Shown: positions 23,591 through 32,059, counted from the stretch's first letter. The stretch is DNA of 64,000 nt from Pseudomonas fulva 12-X (GCF_000213805.1 NC_015556.1:496001-560000); one strand, 5' to 3'. Program-made: numbers and translations. Notes: a model not told the origin generated them from the letters alone.

Positions 23591-25330
23591 TCAAACACTC
23601 GGCTGCCCCTCAGCCGCATCACCCTTGTCCTTCTTCTCCTTGACCACGAAGTAGAACTCTTCGCCGTGCTTCACCGCGCCGTAGAGTACGGCCTTCTCGA
23701 TCAGCTCGCTGCCGCGCTGGTCGCGCAGCATCATCGGATCCTTGCGCAGGTCGCGGTACAGGGCAATACACAGCAGGGCCATCACCACCACGAAGGGCAG
23801 CGCCACCACGATGGTCAGGTTCTGCAGGCCGGTCAGTGCCGCGCCCGGGTCGCGTGGGTCGCCGATGGCCAGCATGATCGCGGCCACCGCGCCGGTTAGC
23901 GCGCCCCAGAAGATCATGGTGCCGCGTGACGGTTCGGTTGTGCCGTGCTCGGACAGCGTGCCCATCACCAGCGACGCCGCGTCGGCGCCGGAAACGAAGA
24001 AGATGCCCACCAGGATCATCACCAACACCGAGGTGACGGAGATGAAGGGGTAGCTTTCCAGCAGCTCGTAGAGGGCGATGTTGCTGTCCACCGCGCCGTT
24101 GCTCAGGGTGAACACGCCTTCGCGCAGCGCATCGATGCCGGCGGCGCCGAAGATCACGAACCACACCAGGCTGACCAGGCTTGGCACCAGCAGCACACCG
24201 GTGACGAACTGGCGGATGGTGCGCCCGCGGCTGATGCGGGCGATGAACATGCCCACGAACGGCGTCCAGGAAATCCACCAGGCCCAGTAGAACACCGTCC
24301 AGCTGGACAGCCAGTTGTCCATGCTATCGCCGCCGCTGGCGTTGGTGCGCGCCATCATCTCAGGCAGCATGGCGATGTAGTCGCCCAGGGCGGTGGGCAA
24401 CAGGTTGAGCATCAACAGGGTCGGCCCGGCGATGAACACGAAGGCCGCCAGCAGCAGGGCCAGCGCCATGTTGGTGTTGGACAGCCACTGGATGCCCTTG
24501 TCGATGCCGGACACCGCCGAGGCCACGAAGGCGATGGTCAGCAGGGTGATCAGGCCGACGTAGAACAGCTTGCCGGGCTGCTCCACCCAGCCGTTGTACT
24601 CCAGCCCGCCGGCGATCTGCAGGGCGCCGAGCCCCAGGGAGGCGGCCGAGCCGAACAGCGTGGCGAAGATCGCCATCATGTCGATGGCGCGGCCGACCGG
24701 GCCGTTGGCGTGCTCGCCCATCAGTGGCCGGAAGGCGGCGGAAATCAGCTGCGAGCGGCCGCGGCGAAAGGTGCCGTAGGCGATCGCCAGGCCGACGATG
24801 GCGTACATCGCCCAGGGGTGCAGGCTCCAGTGGAACAGCGTGGTGGCCATTGCGATCTGCATGGCGCCGTTGGTCTGCGCCTCGGCCGTGCCCGGCGGCG
24901 GGCTCACGTAATGCGACAGCGGCTCGGCGACGCCAAAGAACATCAGGCCGATACCCATGCCGGCGCTGAACATCATGGCGATCCACGAGGTGGTGCGAAA
25001 TTCAGGTGCTTCGCCATCCTTGCCCAGGGGAATGCGCCCGTAACGGCTGGCGGCCAGCCACAGCACGAAGACCACGAAGATGGTCGAGGTGAGCACGAAG
25101 AACCAGCCGAAATTGACGATCACCCAGCTCTGCGCCGTGGCGGCGTTTTTCGCCAGGCTGGTCTGGTTGAGAAAGCCCCAGGCCACGAAGGCCAGGGCCA
25201 GCAGGCTGGTGAAGCCGAACACCACCCAGTCCAGCTTGCCTTCCAGGTAGCGGTCGCGCCTGGCTTCCTCGGTTTGCGACGGGTCGGTGATGCCGAGTTC
25301 GGGTGTTTCAACCTTGTCTTGGGTTGCCAT
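23591..25330 (-). CDS. BCCT-family betaine/choline/carnitine transporter
   Basis: A 579-aa secondary transporter with about 12 membrane helices. The family signature WSLHPWAMYAIVGLAIAY lies near residues 155-172, preceded by the FSAGMGIGLMFFGVAEPLSHY block. The long cytoplasmic C-terminus (from about 525) is charged and ends KEKKDKGDAAEGQPSV. It imports quaternary amines, most likely choline or glycine betaine, for osmoprotection or catabolism; which one is not readable from sequence. No bet genes are adjacent. Start ATG at 25330. Confidence 0.92.
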   Translation of the reverse strand: MATQDKVETPELGITDPSQTEEARRDRYLEGKLDWVVFGFTSLLALAFVAWGFLNQTSLAKNAATAQSWVIVNFGWFFVLTSTIFVVFVLWLAASRYGRIPLGKDGEAPEFRTTSWIAMMFSAGMGIGLMFFGVAEPLSHYVSPPPGTAEAQTNGAMQIAMATTLFHWSLHPWAMYAIVGLAIAYGTFRRGRSQLISAAFRPLMGEHANGPVGRAIDMMAIFATLFGSAASLGLGALQIAGGLEYNGWVEQPGKLFYVGLITLLTIAFVASAVSGIDKGIQWLSNTNMALALLLAAFVFIAGPTLLMLNLLPTALGDYIAMLPEMMARTNASGGDSMDNWLSSWTVFYWAWWISWTPFVGMFIARISRGRTIRQFVTGVLLVPSLVSLVWFVIFGAAGIDALREGVFTLSNGAVDSNIALYELLESYPFISVTSVLVMILVGIFFVSGADAASLVMGTLSEHGTTEPSRGTMIFWGALTGAVAAIMLAIGDPRDPGAALTGLQNLTIVVALPFVVVMALLCIALYRDLRKDPMMLRDQRGSELIEKAVLYGAVKHGEEFYFVVKEKKDKGDAAEGQPSV

Positions 25331-25495
25331 GGTCGCTGCGTGCCCTCTATGGGTTCTTGTTGATCTGCTCACGCAAATGGGCGCATTCCCTGGCTCGTCG
25401 CGTGCACGGTGCGCCGACGATGATGCGGATGCGGCGGCCGATTTCTCTGTCTGGTAACGCCCCGCGCCGTTCTCGTAGCGACGTTTTCCCGGCGC

Positions 25496-25527
25496 AAAAA
25501 CGCGGAAAGCACCCGAAGGTGCTTTCC
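25496..25527 (-). terminator. Hairpin terminator after the YcaO-OsmC gene
   Basis: A perfect stem GGAAAGCACC/GGTGCTTTCC with a four-base loop lies 20 bases after the stop. On the minus strand it is followed by GCG and then five Ts, a slightly imperfect U tract. Confidence 0.7.
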
Positions 25528-25547
25528 CGTTGACGCTTGTGGCTGGC

Positions 25548-27749
25548 TTATTGAGTGGCCAGGCCGGCGGCTCTGGCGCGGGCGGCGTGCAATTTCTTGT
25601 AGCTGTCGATCAGGCGCAGGTGCTTGTCCAGGCCCTCCAGCTGCATGCTGGTCGGCGTCAGGCCGAAGAACCGCACGCTGCCGTTCACCGAGCCGATCAC
25701 TGCGTCCATGCGCTCGTTGCCGAACATGCGCCGCAGGTTGTGCTCGAAGTTGGCCAGCTCCAGCTCGTCGTCCAGCTGGATCTCCAGCACGGCATTCACC
25801 GCCTGGTAGAACAGGCCGCGTTCGACGGTGTTGTCGTTGTACTGCAGGAAAGCCTCGACCAGTTCCTTGGCGTCGTCGTATTTCTTCAGCGCCAGGTTGA
25901 TCAACAGCTTCAGCTCGAGAATGGTCAGCTGGCCCCACGCCGTGTTGTCGTCGAACTCGACGCCGATCAGCGTGGTGATATCGGTGTAGTCGTCGACCTC
26001 GGCGTTGTTGAGGTTACGCAGCAGCGATTTGAGCTCGCGGTCGCTCAGGGCGTGCAGGTTGAGGATGTCCTTGCGAAACAGCAGCGCCTTGTTGGTGTTA
26101 TCCCAGATCAGATCCTCGACCGGGTAGATCTCCGAGTAGCCGGGCACGAGGATGCGGCAGGCGTTGGCGCCGAGGTCGTTGTAGGTGGCAACGTAGACCT
26201 CCTTGCCCATGTCCTCGAGGATGCCGAACAGGGTTGCGGCTTCCTGCTCGTTGGAATCTGCACCCTCGCCGGAGAAGTCCCACTCGACGAATTCGAAGTC
26301 CGGCGTGGCGCCGAAGAAGCGCCACGACACCACGCCGCTGGAGTCGATGAAGTGCTCGACGAAGTTGTTCGGCTCGGTCAGCGCCAGGCTGTCGAAGGTC
26401 GGTTGCGGCAGGTCGTTGAGGCCTTCGAAGCTGCGGCCCTGGAGCAGTTCGGTGAGGCTGCGCTCCAGCGCCACCTCCAGGCTCGGGTGGGCGCCGAAGG
26501 AGGCGAACACGCCGCCGGTACGCGGATTCATCAAAGTGACGCACATCACCGGAAATTCACCGCCCAGCGACGCGTCCTTGACCAGCACCGGGAAGCCTTG
26601 TTCTTCCAGGCCCTGGATGCCGGCGACGATGCCCGGGTACTTGGCCAGCACCTCCTGCGGCACATCCGGCAGGCACAGCTCGCCTTCGAGGATTTCGCGC
26701 TTGACCGCCCGCTCGAAGATTTCCGACAGGCACTGCACCTGGGCCTCACTCAGGGTGTTGCCGGCGCTCATGCCGTTGGACAGGTACAGGTTCTCGATCA
26801 GGTTGGACGGGAAGTACACCGTCTCGCCATCGCTCTGCCGCACGAACGGCAGCGAGCAGATGCCGCGCAGGGAGTTGCCGGAGTTGGTGTCGTACAGGTG
26901 CGAGCCGCGCAGCTCGCCGTCCGGGTTGTAGATGGCCAGGCAATGTTCGTCGAGGATCTCCTCGGGCAGCGCGTCCTTCGGGCCCGGTTTGAACCAGCGC
27001 TCGTTGGGGTAATGGACGAACGCGGCATTGGCGATGTCCTTGCCCCAGAACTGGTCGTTGTAGAAGAAGTTGCAGTTCAGTCGCTCGATGAACTCGCCCA
27101 GCGCCGAGGCCAGGGCGCTTTCCTTGGTCGCACCCTTGCCATTGGTGAAGCACAGGTTCGACTGCGCGTCGCGAATGTGCAGCGACCAGACGTTGGGCAC
27201 GATGTTGCGCCAGGAGGCGATCTCGATCTTCATCCCGAGATCCGCGAGGATGCCCGACATGTTGGCGATGGTCTGCTCCAGCGGCAGATCCTTGCCCGGG
27301 ATGTAGGTGGTGGTTTCGCTCACCGGCATCAGCAGCGCCTGGGCGTCGGCGTCGAGGTTTTCCACTTCCTCGATGATGAACTCGGGGCCCTGCTGCACGA
27401 CCTTTTTCACGGTGCAGCGGTCGATGGAACGCAGAATCCCCAGGCGATCCTTCTCGGAAATGTCCGCCGGCAGCTCGACCTGGATCTTGAAGATCTGCGC
27501 GTAGCGGTTCTCCGGGTCGACGATGTTGTTCTGCGACAGGCGAATGTTCTCGGTAGGGATGTCCCGCGTCTGGCAGTACAGCTTGACGAAGTACGCCGCG
27601 CACAGCGCCGAGGAGGCCAGGAAATAGTCGAACGGCCCCGGCGCCGAGCCGTCGCCCTTGTAGCGGATCGGCTGATCGGCGATCACCGTGAAATCATCGA
27701 ACTTGGCTTCGAGGCGAAGGTTGTCGAGAAAATTGACCTTGATTTCCAT
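25548..27749 (-). CDS. ycaO: OsmC-YcaO fusion protein
   Basis: A 733-aa protein. Residues 1 to about 140 are an OsmC-like domain (FDYFLASSALCAAYFVKLY, with a single conserved Cys). Residues from about 170 to 520 are a YcaO domain (GKGATKESALASALGEFIER, the ATP-binding region) and the remainder, about 560-733, is a helical C-terminal extension. E. coli YcaO has been linked to ribosomal protein S12 methylthiolation by RimO; YcaO domains in general use ATP to activate backbone amides. Fusion to OsmC is common in pseudomonads, as far as I recall. The ATG at 27749 starts the OsmC domain correctly. No precursor peptide or dehydrogenase gene is nearby, arguing against a RiPP cluster. Confidence 0.9.
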   Translation of the reverse strand: MEIKVNFLDNLRLEAKFDDFTVIADQPIRYKGDGSAPGPFDYFLASSALCAAYFVKLYCQTRDIPTENIRLSQNNIVDPENRYAQIFKIQVELPADISEKDRLGILRSIDRCTVKKVVQQGPEFIIEEVENLDADAQALLMPVSETTTYIPGKDLPLEQTIANMSGILADLGMKIEIASWRNIVPNVWSLHIRDAQSNLCFTNGKGATKESALASALGEFIERLNCNFFYNDQFWGKDIANAAFVHYPNERWFKPGPKDALPEEILDEHCLAIYNPDGELRGSHLYDTNSGNSLRGICSLPFVRQSDGETVYFPSNLIENLYLSNGMSAGNTLSEAQVQCLSEIFERAVKREILEGELCLPDVPQEVLAKYPGIVAGIQGLEEQGFPVLVKDASLGGEFPVMCVTLMNPRTGGVFASFGAHPSLEVALERSLTELLQGRSFEGLNDLPQPTFDSLALTEPNNFVEHFIDSSGVVSWRFFGATPDFEFVEWDFSGEGADSNEQEAATLFGILEDMGKEVYVATYNDLGANACRILVPGYSEIYPVEDLIWDNTNKALLFRKDILNLHALSDRELKSLLRNLNNAEVDDYTDITTLIGVEFDDNTAWGQLTILELKLLINLALKKYDDAKELVEAFLQYNDNTVERGLFYQAVNAVLEIQLDDELELANFEHNLRRMFGNERMDAVIGSVNGSVRFFGLTPTSMQLEGLDKHLRLIDSYKKLHAARARAAGLATQ

Positions 27750-27850
27750 GGAGCAGCACCGGCAAGCAAAACGAATGGCCGGCATTATCCGGGTTTTCGC
27801 CCGGAAGTCTTGCCGCTGGTCAGAATGCGCCTTGCTTGCGCCGCGTTGGC

Positions 27851-28264
27851 TTAGCGAGCGCGGTCGTTGCGCGGCGCCTTCTCCAGCGCCGACAGATCCT
27901 GCACCCAGGGCAGCGCCGCCTCGCACCACTTCTGCCAGGTCGGCCGCAATTGCTGCGACTCGGCCAGCACGCCGACACGCAGGCCATAGGCGGTCGGGTT
28001 GTCGGCGTCATAGGTGAACAGCTGCGAACCACAGTCGCCGCAAAACGCCTGGGCGCGACGCGAGCCGCTCTCTGCCACCTTCACATACACCTTGGGCGTG
28101 CCGCGCAGCAGCGAAAACGTACCGGGCAGCGCCGGCGTCGACACCCGAAACGCAGTGCCGGTGAGCTTCTGGCAATCATGGCAATGGCACACGCTGGTGA
28201 GTTGCGGGTCCGTTTCTGCAACGAATGCGATGGCGTCGCAGTGGCAGCTACCGTGGACTTTCAT
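27851..28264 (-). CDS. GFA-family zinc-binding protein
   Basis: A 137-aa protein with the zinc-binding pattern of the GFA (glutathione-dependent formaldehyde-activating) family: GSCHCDAIAF near the N-terminus, CHCHDCQKLTG, and FCGDCGSQLF. The family includes S-(hydroxymethyl)glutathione synthase, but most members have no assigned function, so the activity remains open. It is a single gene; start ATG at 28264. Confidence 0.88.
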   Translation of the reverse strand: MKVHGSCHCDAIAFVAETDPQLTSVCHCHDCQKLTGTAFRVSTPALPGTFSLLRGTPKVYVKVAESGSRRAQAFCGDCGSQLFTYDADNPTAYGLRVGVLAESQQLRPTWQKWCEAALPWVQDLSALEKAPRNDRAR

Positions 28265-28447
28265 GGTGGTTACCTGGGCTGGGTAAGAGAAGTGATTGTG
28301 CTGTGCCGCAGGATCGGTGGGAAGGCGAAGGCTTTTTATTTGGTGAGGTTCGAGGCGAGCCTGCGCTGTGCCGCAAGCTGTCCGCTGTATATCTATACGT
28401 TGGGGCGTTAGGGGCGGCAGGATCAATCAAGGTCAGGGAGATGACTC

Positions 28448-29146
28448 ATGCGACGTATTGGCATTCTGGGCGGCATGAGCTGGGAATCCACCGCGGTCTA
28501 TTACCGCCAGCTCAATGAGGGCGTTCGTGACCGGCTGGGCGGGTTGCACTCGGCTTCATTGTTGCTCGACTCAGTCGACTTCGCCGAGATTGCTGAATTG
28601 CAGCGTCGGGCCGAATGGCAGCAGGCTGGCGAGCACCTTGGTCGCGCGGCGCATGGCCTGCAGCAAGCTGGCGCGGGAGCCATCCTGTTGGCCACCAATA
28701 CCATGCACAAGATCGCCCCGGCCATCGAGGCGCAGATCGATATCCCATTGCTGCATATCGGCGATGCGGTGGGCCAGGCGTTGCAAGCCCGGGGTGTGCG
28801 CCGGGCTGCTTTGCTCGGCACGCGCTTCACCATGCAGGAGGATTTTTATCAGCGGCGCCTGACCGAGCGATACGGCATCGAGGTGCTACTGCCGAATGCC
28901 GAGCAGATGGCCGAAATCGACCGGGTGATATTTACCGAGCTGTGTCGCGGCGAATTCAATGACAAGTCGCGGACTTTCTATCTTGACTGTCTCAGCCAAC
29001 TGGCTGGGCAGGGAGCTGAGGCGGCGATTCTCGGCTGTACCGAAATTGGGCTATTGCTGGCAGACGAACAGACTAGCATTTCAATGTTCGACAGCGCTGA
29101 GCTACATGTGCAGATGGGATTGGAATGGATGCTTGCTGGTCCGTGA
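28448..29146 (+). CDS. Aspartate/glutamate racemase family protein (YgeA-like)
   Basis: A 232-aa cofactor-independent racemase. It begins MRRIGILGGMSWESTAVYYR, typical of YgeA. The second catalytic cysteine is in ILGCTEIGLLL; at the first position it has LATNTMH, with Thr rather than Cys, as I recall for the E. coli enzyme that favours L-amino acids. That pattern suggests a stereochemically biased broad-specificity Asp/Glu racemase. A GGGAGATG start context supports the ATG. Right after this gene the accessory region begins. Confidence 0.88.
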   Translation: MRRIGILGGMSWESTAVYYRQLNEGVRDRLGGLHSASLLLDSVDFAEIAELQRRAEWQQAGEHLGRAAHGLQQAGAGAILLATNTMHKIAPAIEAQIDIPLLHIGDAVGQALQARGVRRAALLGTRFTMQEDFYQRRLTERYGIEVLLPNAEQMAEIDRVIFTELCRGEFNDKSRTFYLDCLSQLAGQGAEAAILGCTEIGLLLADEQTSISMFDSAELHVQMGLEWMLAGP

Positions 29147-29164
29147 GCACCAGCCAGTAATGGC

Positions 29165-29344
<180 letters not shown>

Positions 29345-29423
29345 TCAGAGTGACTGATTCTGAACTCAGTCAGCGACTTTGACTCTACCGATTCCTCCGT
29401 TTGGTGACGTAGATGTAACGTAG

Positions 29424-29499
29424 AGCTAACCGGCGCTGCGCGGCTTTATCGCGCAGCGTCCAGCGATCGAAGAGAGCGAGGTTGAGCGCCGTGTTATAC
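29424..29499 (-). other. attC-like site of the KAP NTPase cassette
   Basis: In cassette orientation the site runs from GTATAAC (29499-29493) to GTTAGCT (29430-29424), 76 bases. The arms GGCGCT and AGCGCC pair, and an inner stem CGCTGCGCG/CGCGCAGCG is present. The stop codon of the KAP gene lies four bases before it. Confidence 0.68.
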
Positions 29500-29503
29500 A
29501 TGG

Positions 29504-30859
29504 CTAGTTCACGGTGAACATGCTCAGCTTTTGGCAGAATATTGAAAGTAACCTTTCTCTATCTACGTTGTACCTCCAAAGTGACTGTCCGAACCCCTTA
29601 ATTGGATCGTTCTCGTCAATACCTTGATACTCTGATTCAGTTAGCATCGAAAAGCGAATCCAATTCATCAACCAAAACAACCTGCGCTTGCCTTCCTCTT
29701 CTTCGTTAAGCCCAAGAAGTCCAAGTTGTTCGCACAGCGTCGAAAACGATATTTTCCCTAACAAGAGATTTCCAAACACATTCGGGTTGATGACCTTGAC
29801 GGCTGCGATGAAAACGATGATAGGGACGAGTCGAAGATGATTCTCTCCTGACGTGCTGTAGATAATCGCCAGGTTTGTAAAGACCTTCTCCAACTGCCTC
29901 AGCGAAAGATTGAAATGCTGAGCCAAAGGGACCAAACAATCGGCGATATTACGATCATCGCCCCAGGTTGTAATCTCATGCAATTGAAGTAGCTTCTTGA
30001 TGTACAACTCAATGTCGTTGCTGTATCGGTCAGTAATCCTCTTTGGAATAGATGTTTCAATGTTAATAAATTTTTGGAGATAAGTGTGGGCGTCAATGTT
30101 GCTTCCATATACGCTCCTAATCGCTTCCTCTAGTTGTTGCTTATGCATCACAAGAAGGAAGACAACGTTCTTGACGGAAAATAGGTGTTTTATCTTCTCG
30201 AGAACCTCCACTGCGAAGGAGGGCTTGCATCTATCTAGTTCGTCAATAACGATAACAAGGCGACCACTGCTGTTACCCATCAGATTTGCTGGCAGGTCCG
30301 ATAGAGACTCTCGAAAAGACTGGATGAGTTCGGTCTCTGTGTCATGTGCACTAAGACGCTCCTTGACCAAATCTGCGATTGTTTCGGAAGTATCGGCAGC
30401 AACGTCTTCACCTATCTCGGACAAGGTTTCAATGTCGGACTCCTTGATGATTCCAAGTGTTGCTGCTTTGATGCCGATCTTCGCTGTCCATGAGAGCAGT
30501 CGTACCCCGACTTTCTTTGCTTTATCCTTAAAGTCCGAGCTTCTCTGAGATTCGGCGGAGTGCTGATCTACGTACGAAGTGATTGCGCTTGCAATCGACA
30601 TGAATGCATCTTCTGTGTAGTCATTTTGAAACGCGTCGATATAGATGCTCGGAATGCCTCTTTCATTAAGAAGGCCCTGCCACATCTTTACGAATGTCGT
30701 TTTTCCCTCACCCCACTTGCCATCAAGCGAGATTACTAGTTCGTCCGTCGAGCGAATGACCAAATTTGATAGAGCTTCTCCAAATTGTTGGCGTTGGAGC
30801 GCGTCGTTCCTGAATCCATCTGAATCTCCAACCACCAAAGAGGGAGTGACAAGTTTCAT
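29504..30859 (-). CDS. KAP-family P-loop NTPase (cassette gene)
   Basis: A 451-aa protein. The N-terminal segment (LQRQQFGEALSNLV) leads to Walker A GKWGEGKTT (residues 47-55); Walker B is LVIVIDELDRC (201-211), which is the KAP-type signature, followed by the VVFLLVMHKQQLEEAI sensor region. There is a helical insert from about 105 to 185 but no clear membrane helix pair, which many KAP proteins have. KAP NTPases are STAND-related and many sit in anti-phage loci; a defence role is an inference from family and mobile context. Base composition is much more AT-rich than the flanks. It starts 15 bases after the attC-like site at 30875-30951. Confidence 0.85.
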   Translation of the reverse strand: MKLVTPSLVVGDSDGFRNDALQRQQFGEALSNLVIRSTDELVISLDGKWGEGKTTFVKMWQGLLNERGIPSIYIDAFQNDYTEDAFMSIASAITSYVDQHSAESQRSSDFKDKAKKVGVRLLSWTAKIGIKAATLGIIKESDIETLSEIGEDVAADTSETIADLVKERLSAHDTETELIQSFRESLSDLPANLMGNSSGRLVIVIDELDRCKPSFAVEVLEKIKHLFSVKNVVFLLVMHKQQLEEAIRSVYGSNIDAHTYLQKFINIETSIPKRITDRYSNDIELYIKKLLQLHEITTWGDDRNIADCLVPLAQHFNLSLRQLEKVFTNLAIIYSTSGENHLRLVPIIVFIAAVKVINPNVFGNLLLGKISFSTLCEQLGLLGLNEEEEGKRRLFWLMNWIRFSMLTESEYQGIDENDPIKGFGQSLWRYNVDRERLLSIFCQKLSMFTVN

Positions 30860-30874
30860 AGGCGTCTCGAATGA

Positions 30875-30951
30875 GTATAACGTTTGGTTTGGGAGCGGGC
30901 TTTAGCCCGTCCCCAGTGAGCGAAGCGAGCGTTTTGAACCAGCTGTTATGC
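30875..30951 (-). other. attC-like site of the coiled-coil/zinc-ribbon cassette
   Basis: In cassette orientation GCATAAC (30951-30945) and GTTATAC (30881-30875) bound 77 bases. Inside are the pairing boxes GGTT/AACC, a CGCTCGCTTCGCTCACT block and the stem GGGACGGGC-TAAA-GCCCGCTCCC, a layout common in chromosomal integron attC sites. It lies 12 bases after the stop of the 145-aa gene and 15 before the KAP start. Confidence 0.78.
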
Positions 30952-30963
30952 TTGGCTGACGGG

Positions 30964-31401
30964 CTACTCGTAAATTGGTTGAGAAAGTCGTGCGGAGTAC
31001 TGATGAGCACAGGCGGAGCAGACATTAATATGCATATTGCCTGCGAGTTTAATTAGAGATCGTTTCTTATGCTCTACTTCCCAGCATTTTAAGCAGTAGG
31101 CAATGCCATGAGGTTTTCCGGTCTCATTAGTTTCATAGTAAGCGTCCAGGTTTCTTAGGAGGCTCCCCTTATTTTGAAATGCATCTTGAAGCTCTTGTAT
31201 TGTCTTGTTTTTATCTGAAATTGTTTCTTGAATGTCAGCTAGCTCGATTTTAATATCAGCGAGGGCTCCGATTAAATCCGCGAGCTTCAATTTCAGCTCG
31301 GCTTTTTCCAGCGAGAAATCGCTATCTTTTAAGAAGCGTGCGATATCAGTAGCAGTTTTTATTCCGTTCAATGCGGTTGCTATAAGAGTCATGTCAGCCA
31401 T
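30964..31401 (-). CDS. Small coiled-coil protein with C-terminal zinc ribbon (cassette gene)
   Basis: A 145-aa protein of unknown function. Residues about 28-75 form a strongly charged heptad-like helix (LEKAELKLKLADLIGALAD, DIQETISDKNKTIQELQ), a probable coiled coil. The C-terminal part has two CxxC pairs (Cys103/Cys106 in YCLKCW; Cys128/Cys131 in VCSAC), a zinc-ribbon pattern. Related small proteins occur singly on islands and prophages, as I recall. An AAGGAG ribosome site sits just before the ATG. It is the first cassette of the array and immediately precedes the KAP cassette, so the two may be coexpressed. Confidence 0.75.
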   Translation of the reverse strand: MADMTLIATALNGIKTATDIARFLKDSDFSLEKAELKLKLADLIGALADIKIELADIQETISDKNKTIQELQDAFQNKGSLLRNLDAYYETNETGKPHGIAYCLKCWEVEHKKRSLIKLAGNMHINVCSACAHQYSARLSQPIYE

Positions 31402-31416
31402 GAGTTACTCCTTAGT

Positions 31417-31475
31417 GCATAACAGTGATCAGAAGGGATTCTTCATTAATGCGTGATTGCAGGGTTTCGCATAAC
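31417..31475 (-). other. Direct repeats of GTTATGC upstream of the first cassette (attI-like boundary?)
   Basis: On the minus strand GTTATGC occurs at 31475-31469 and again at 31423-31417, just before the AAGGAG and ATG of the 145-aa gene. A partner GCATAAC-type box at attC distance is absent, so this is not an obvious attC. Directly repeated boxes recall an attI. The 406-base stretch from 31402 to 31807 otherwise contains only this, a dispersed repeat (31757-31800) and no gene I can support. Confidence 0.4.
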
Positions 31476-31756
31476 GTCGATTCAGCATTAAACAATACTT
31501 GACATGTAGATATGCACAGCTCTCGCGTATTGCGTGACTTGTGTCTGCATAGCATTTCTGCCCGGTGACGCAAGCGGCGAGATTGTGGCGCAGGTGCGAG
31601 GAAGGGCGAGGTGCATTGCAAGTTCCTTTTGGCAATGATTTACGCGCGCGGACATCCATCCGCAGAGGGGTTTTGACGATAAGAGGTTGCCCTGTAAACG
31701 GCAAGTGCCTGCCGGGCAATATGCTGCACTGAGTAGAGTTTTGGCGAGCAGACGCG

Positions 31757-31800
31757 TTGGCGGATTACGCTTTTGGCCAATACGCCCTACGTTGCGTGGG
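31757..31800. repeat. GGCGGATTACGC-type dispersed palindrome
   Basis: The sequence GGCGGATTACGCTTTTGGCC is followed by AATACGCCCTACG; arms GGCG-ATT and AAT-CGCC pair. This resembles dispersed intergenic repeats seen throughout Pseudomonas genomes. It lies just downstream of the DUF6429 gene. Confidence 0.55.
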
Positions 31801-31807
31801 CTGCGCT

Positions 31808-32059
31808 TTACTCGGCGGGTGATTGGCTGTTGCCGTCTGCAGCGAATAAGCGCTCCGCGATGGCGGTGCCTTTTTCCAGGCCTTCTGCGGTTAGCCACAC
31901 GGATTTGTTTTTGCTCCGTGGGTCGTCGATCAGGCCTTGCTGGTGCAGGGCGTTCATTACGTCGAAGTCGTAGCCTTTCCAGGATCGGCCACCGTCGAAG
32001 CTGAAGGTAGCAAGCAGTGCCAGCACGGTTTCTTCGATACGTTTTGGGTCGTATTCCAC
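31808..32059 (-). CDS. DUF6429 family small protein
   Basis: An 83-aa protein: MEYDPKRIEETVLALLATF, then DGGRSWKGYDFDVMNALHQQGLI and KNKSVWLTAEGLEKG. The order of conserved stretches fits DUF6429, a small helical family with no known function that looks like a winged-helix fold (MNALHQQGLI...VWLTAEGL). It starts 22 bases after the selO stop on the same strand, so it may be read from selO. Close relatives are frequent in accessory segments. Confidence 0.8.
   Translation of the reverse strand: MEYDPKRIEETVLALLATFSFDGGRSWKGYDFDVMNALHQQGLIDDPRSKNKSVWLTAEGLEKGTAIAERLFAADGNSQSPAE

Larger units (their letters stand above)
29424..31423 (-). mobile_element. Two-cassette attC array without integrase (CALIN-like)
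   Basis: Two genes in the same orientation are each followed, within 4-12 bases of the stop, by an imperfect palindrome of 76-77 bases bounded by RYYYAAC/GTTRRRY-like boxes (GTATAAC...GTTAGCT; GCATAAC...GTTATAC). This is the architecture of integron gene cassettes. The array is AT-richer than its surroundings. No intI gene occurs on either strand in the window, so it is either a remnant or a CALIN. A third recombination-like box (GTTATGC on the minus strand) precedes the first cassette. Confidence 0.72.

Noticed and set aside
25548..27749. RiPP biosynthetic cluster around the YcaO gene
   Set aside because: No precursor peptide, dehydrogenase, E1-like partner or protease gene lies nearby; the domain order is that of the housekeeping-type YcaO.
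25530..27854. A 774-codon plus-strand open frame
   Set aside because: Entirely antisense to the OsmC-YcaO gene, with no recognisable domain.
31429..31898. Minus-strand open frames upstream of the first cassette
   Set aside because: Basic, Arg/Cys-rich translations without a ribosome site or homology; I could not turn any into an integrase.
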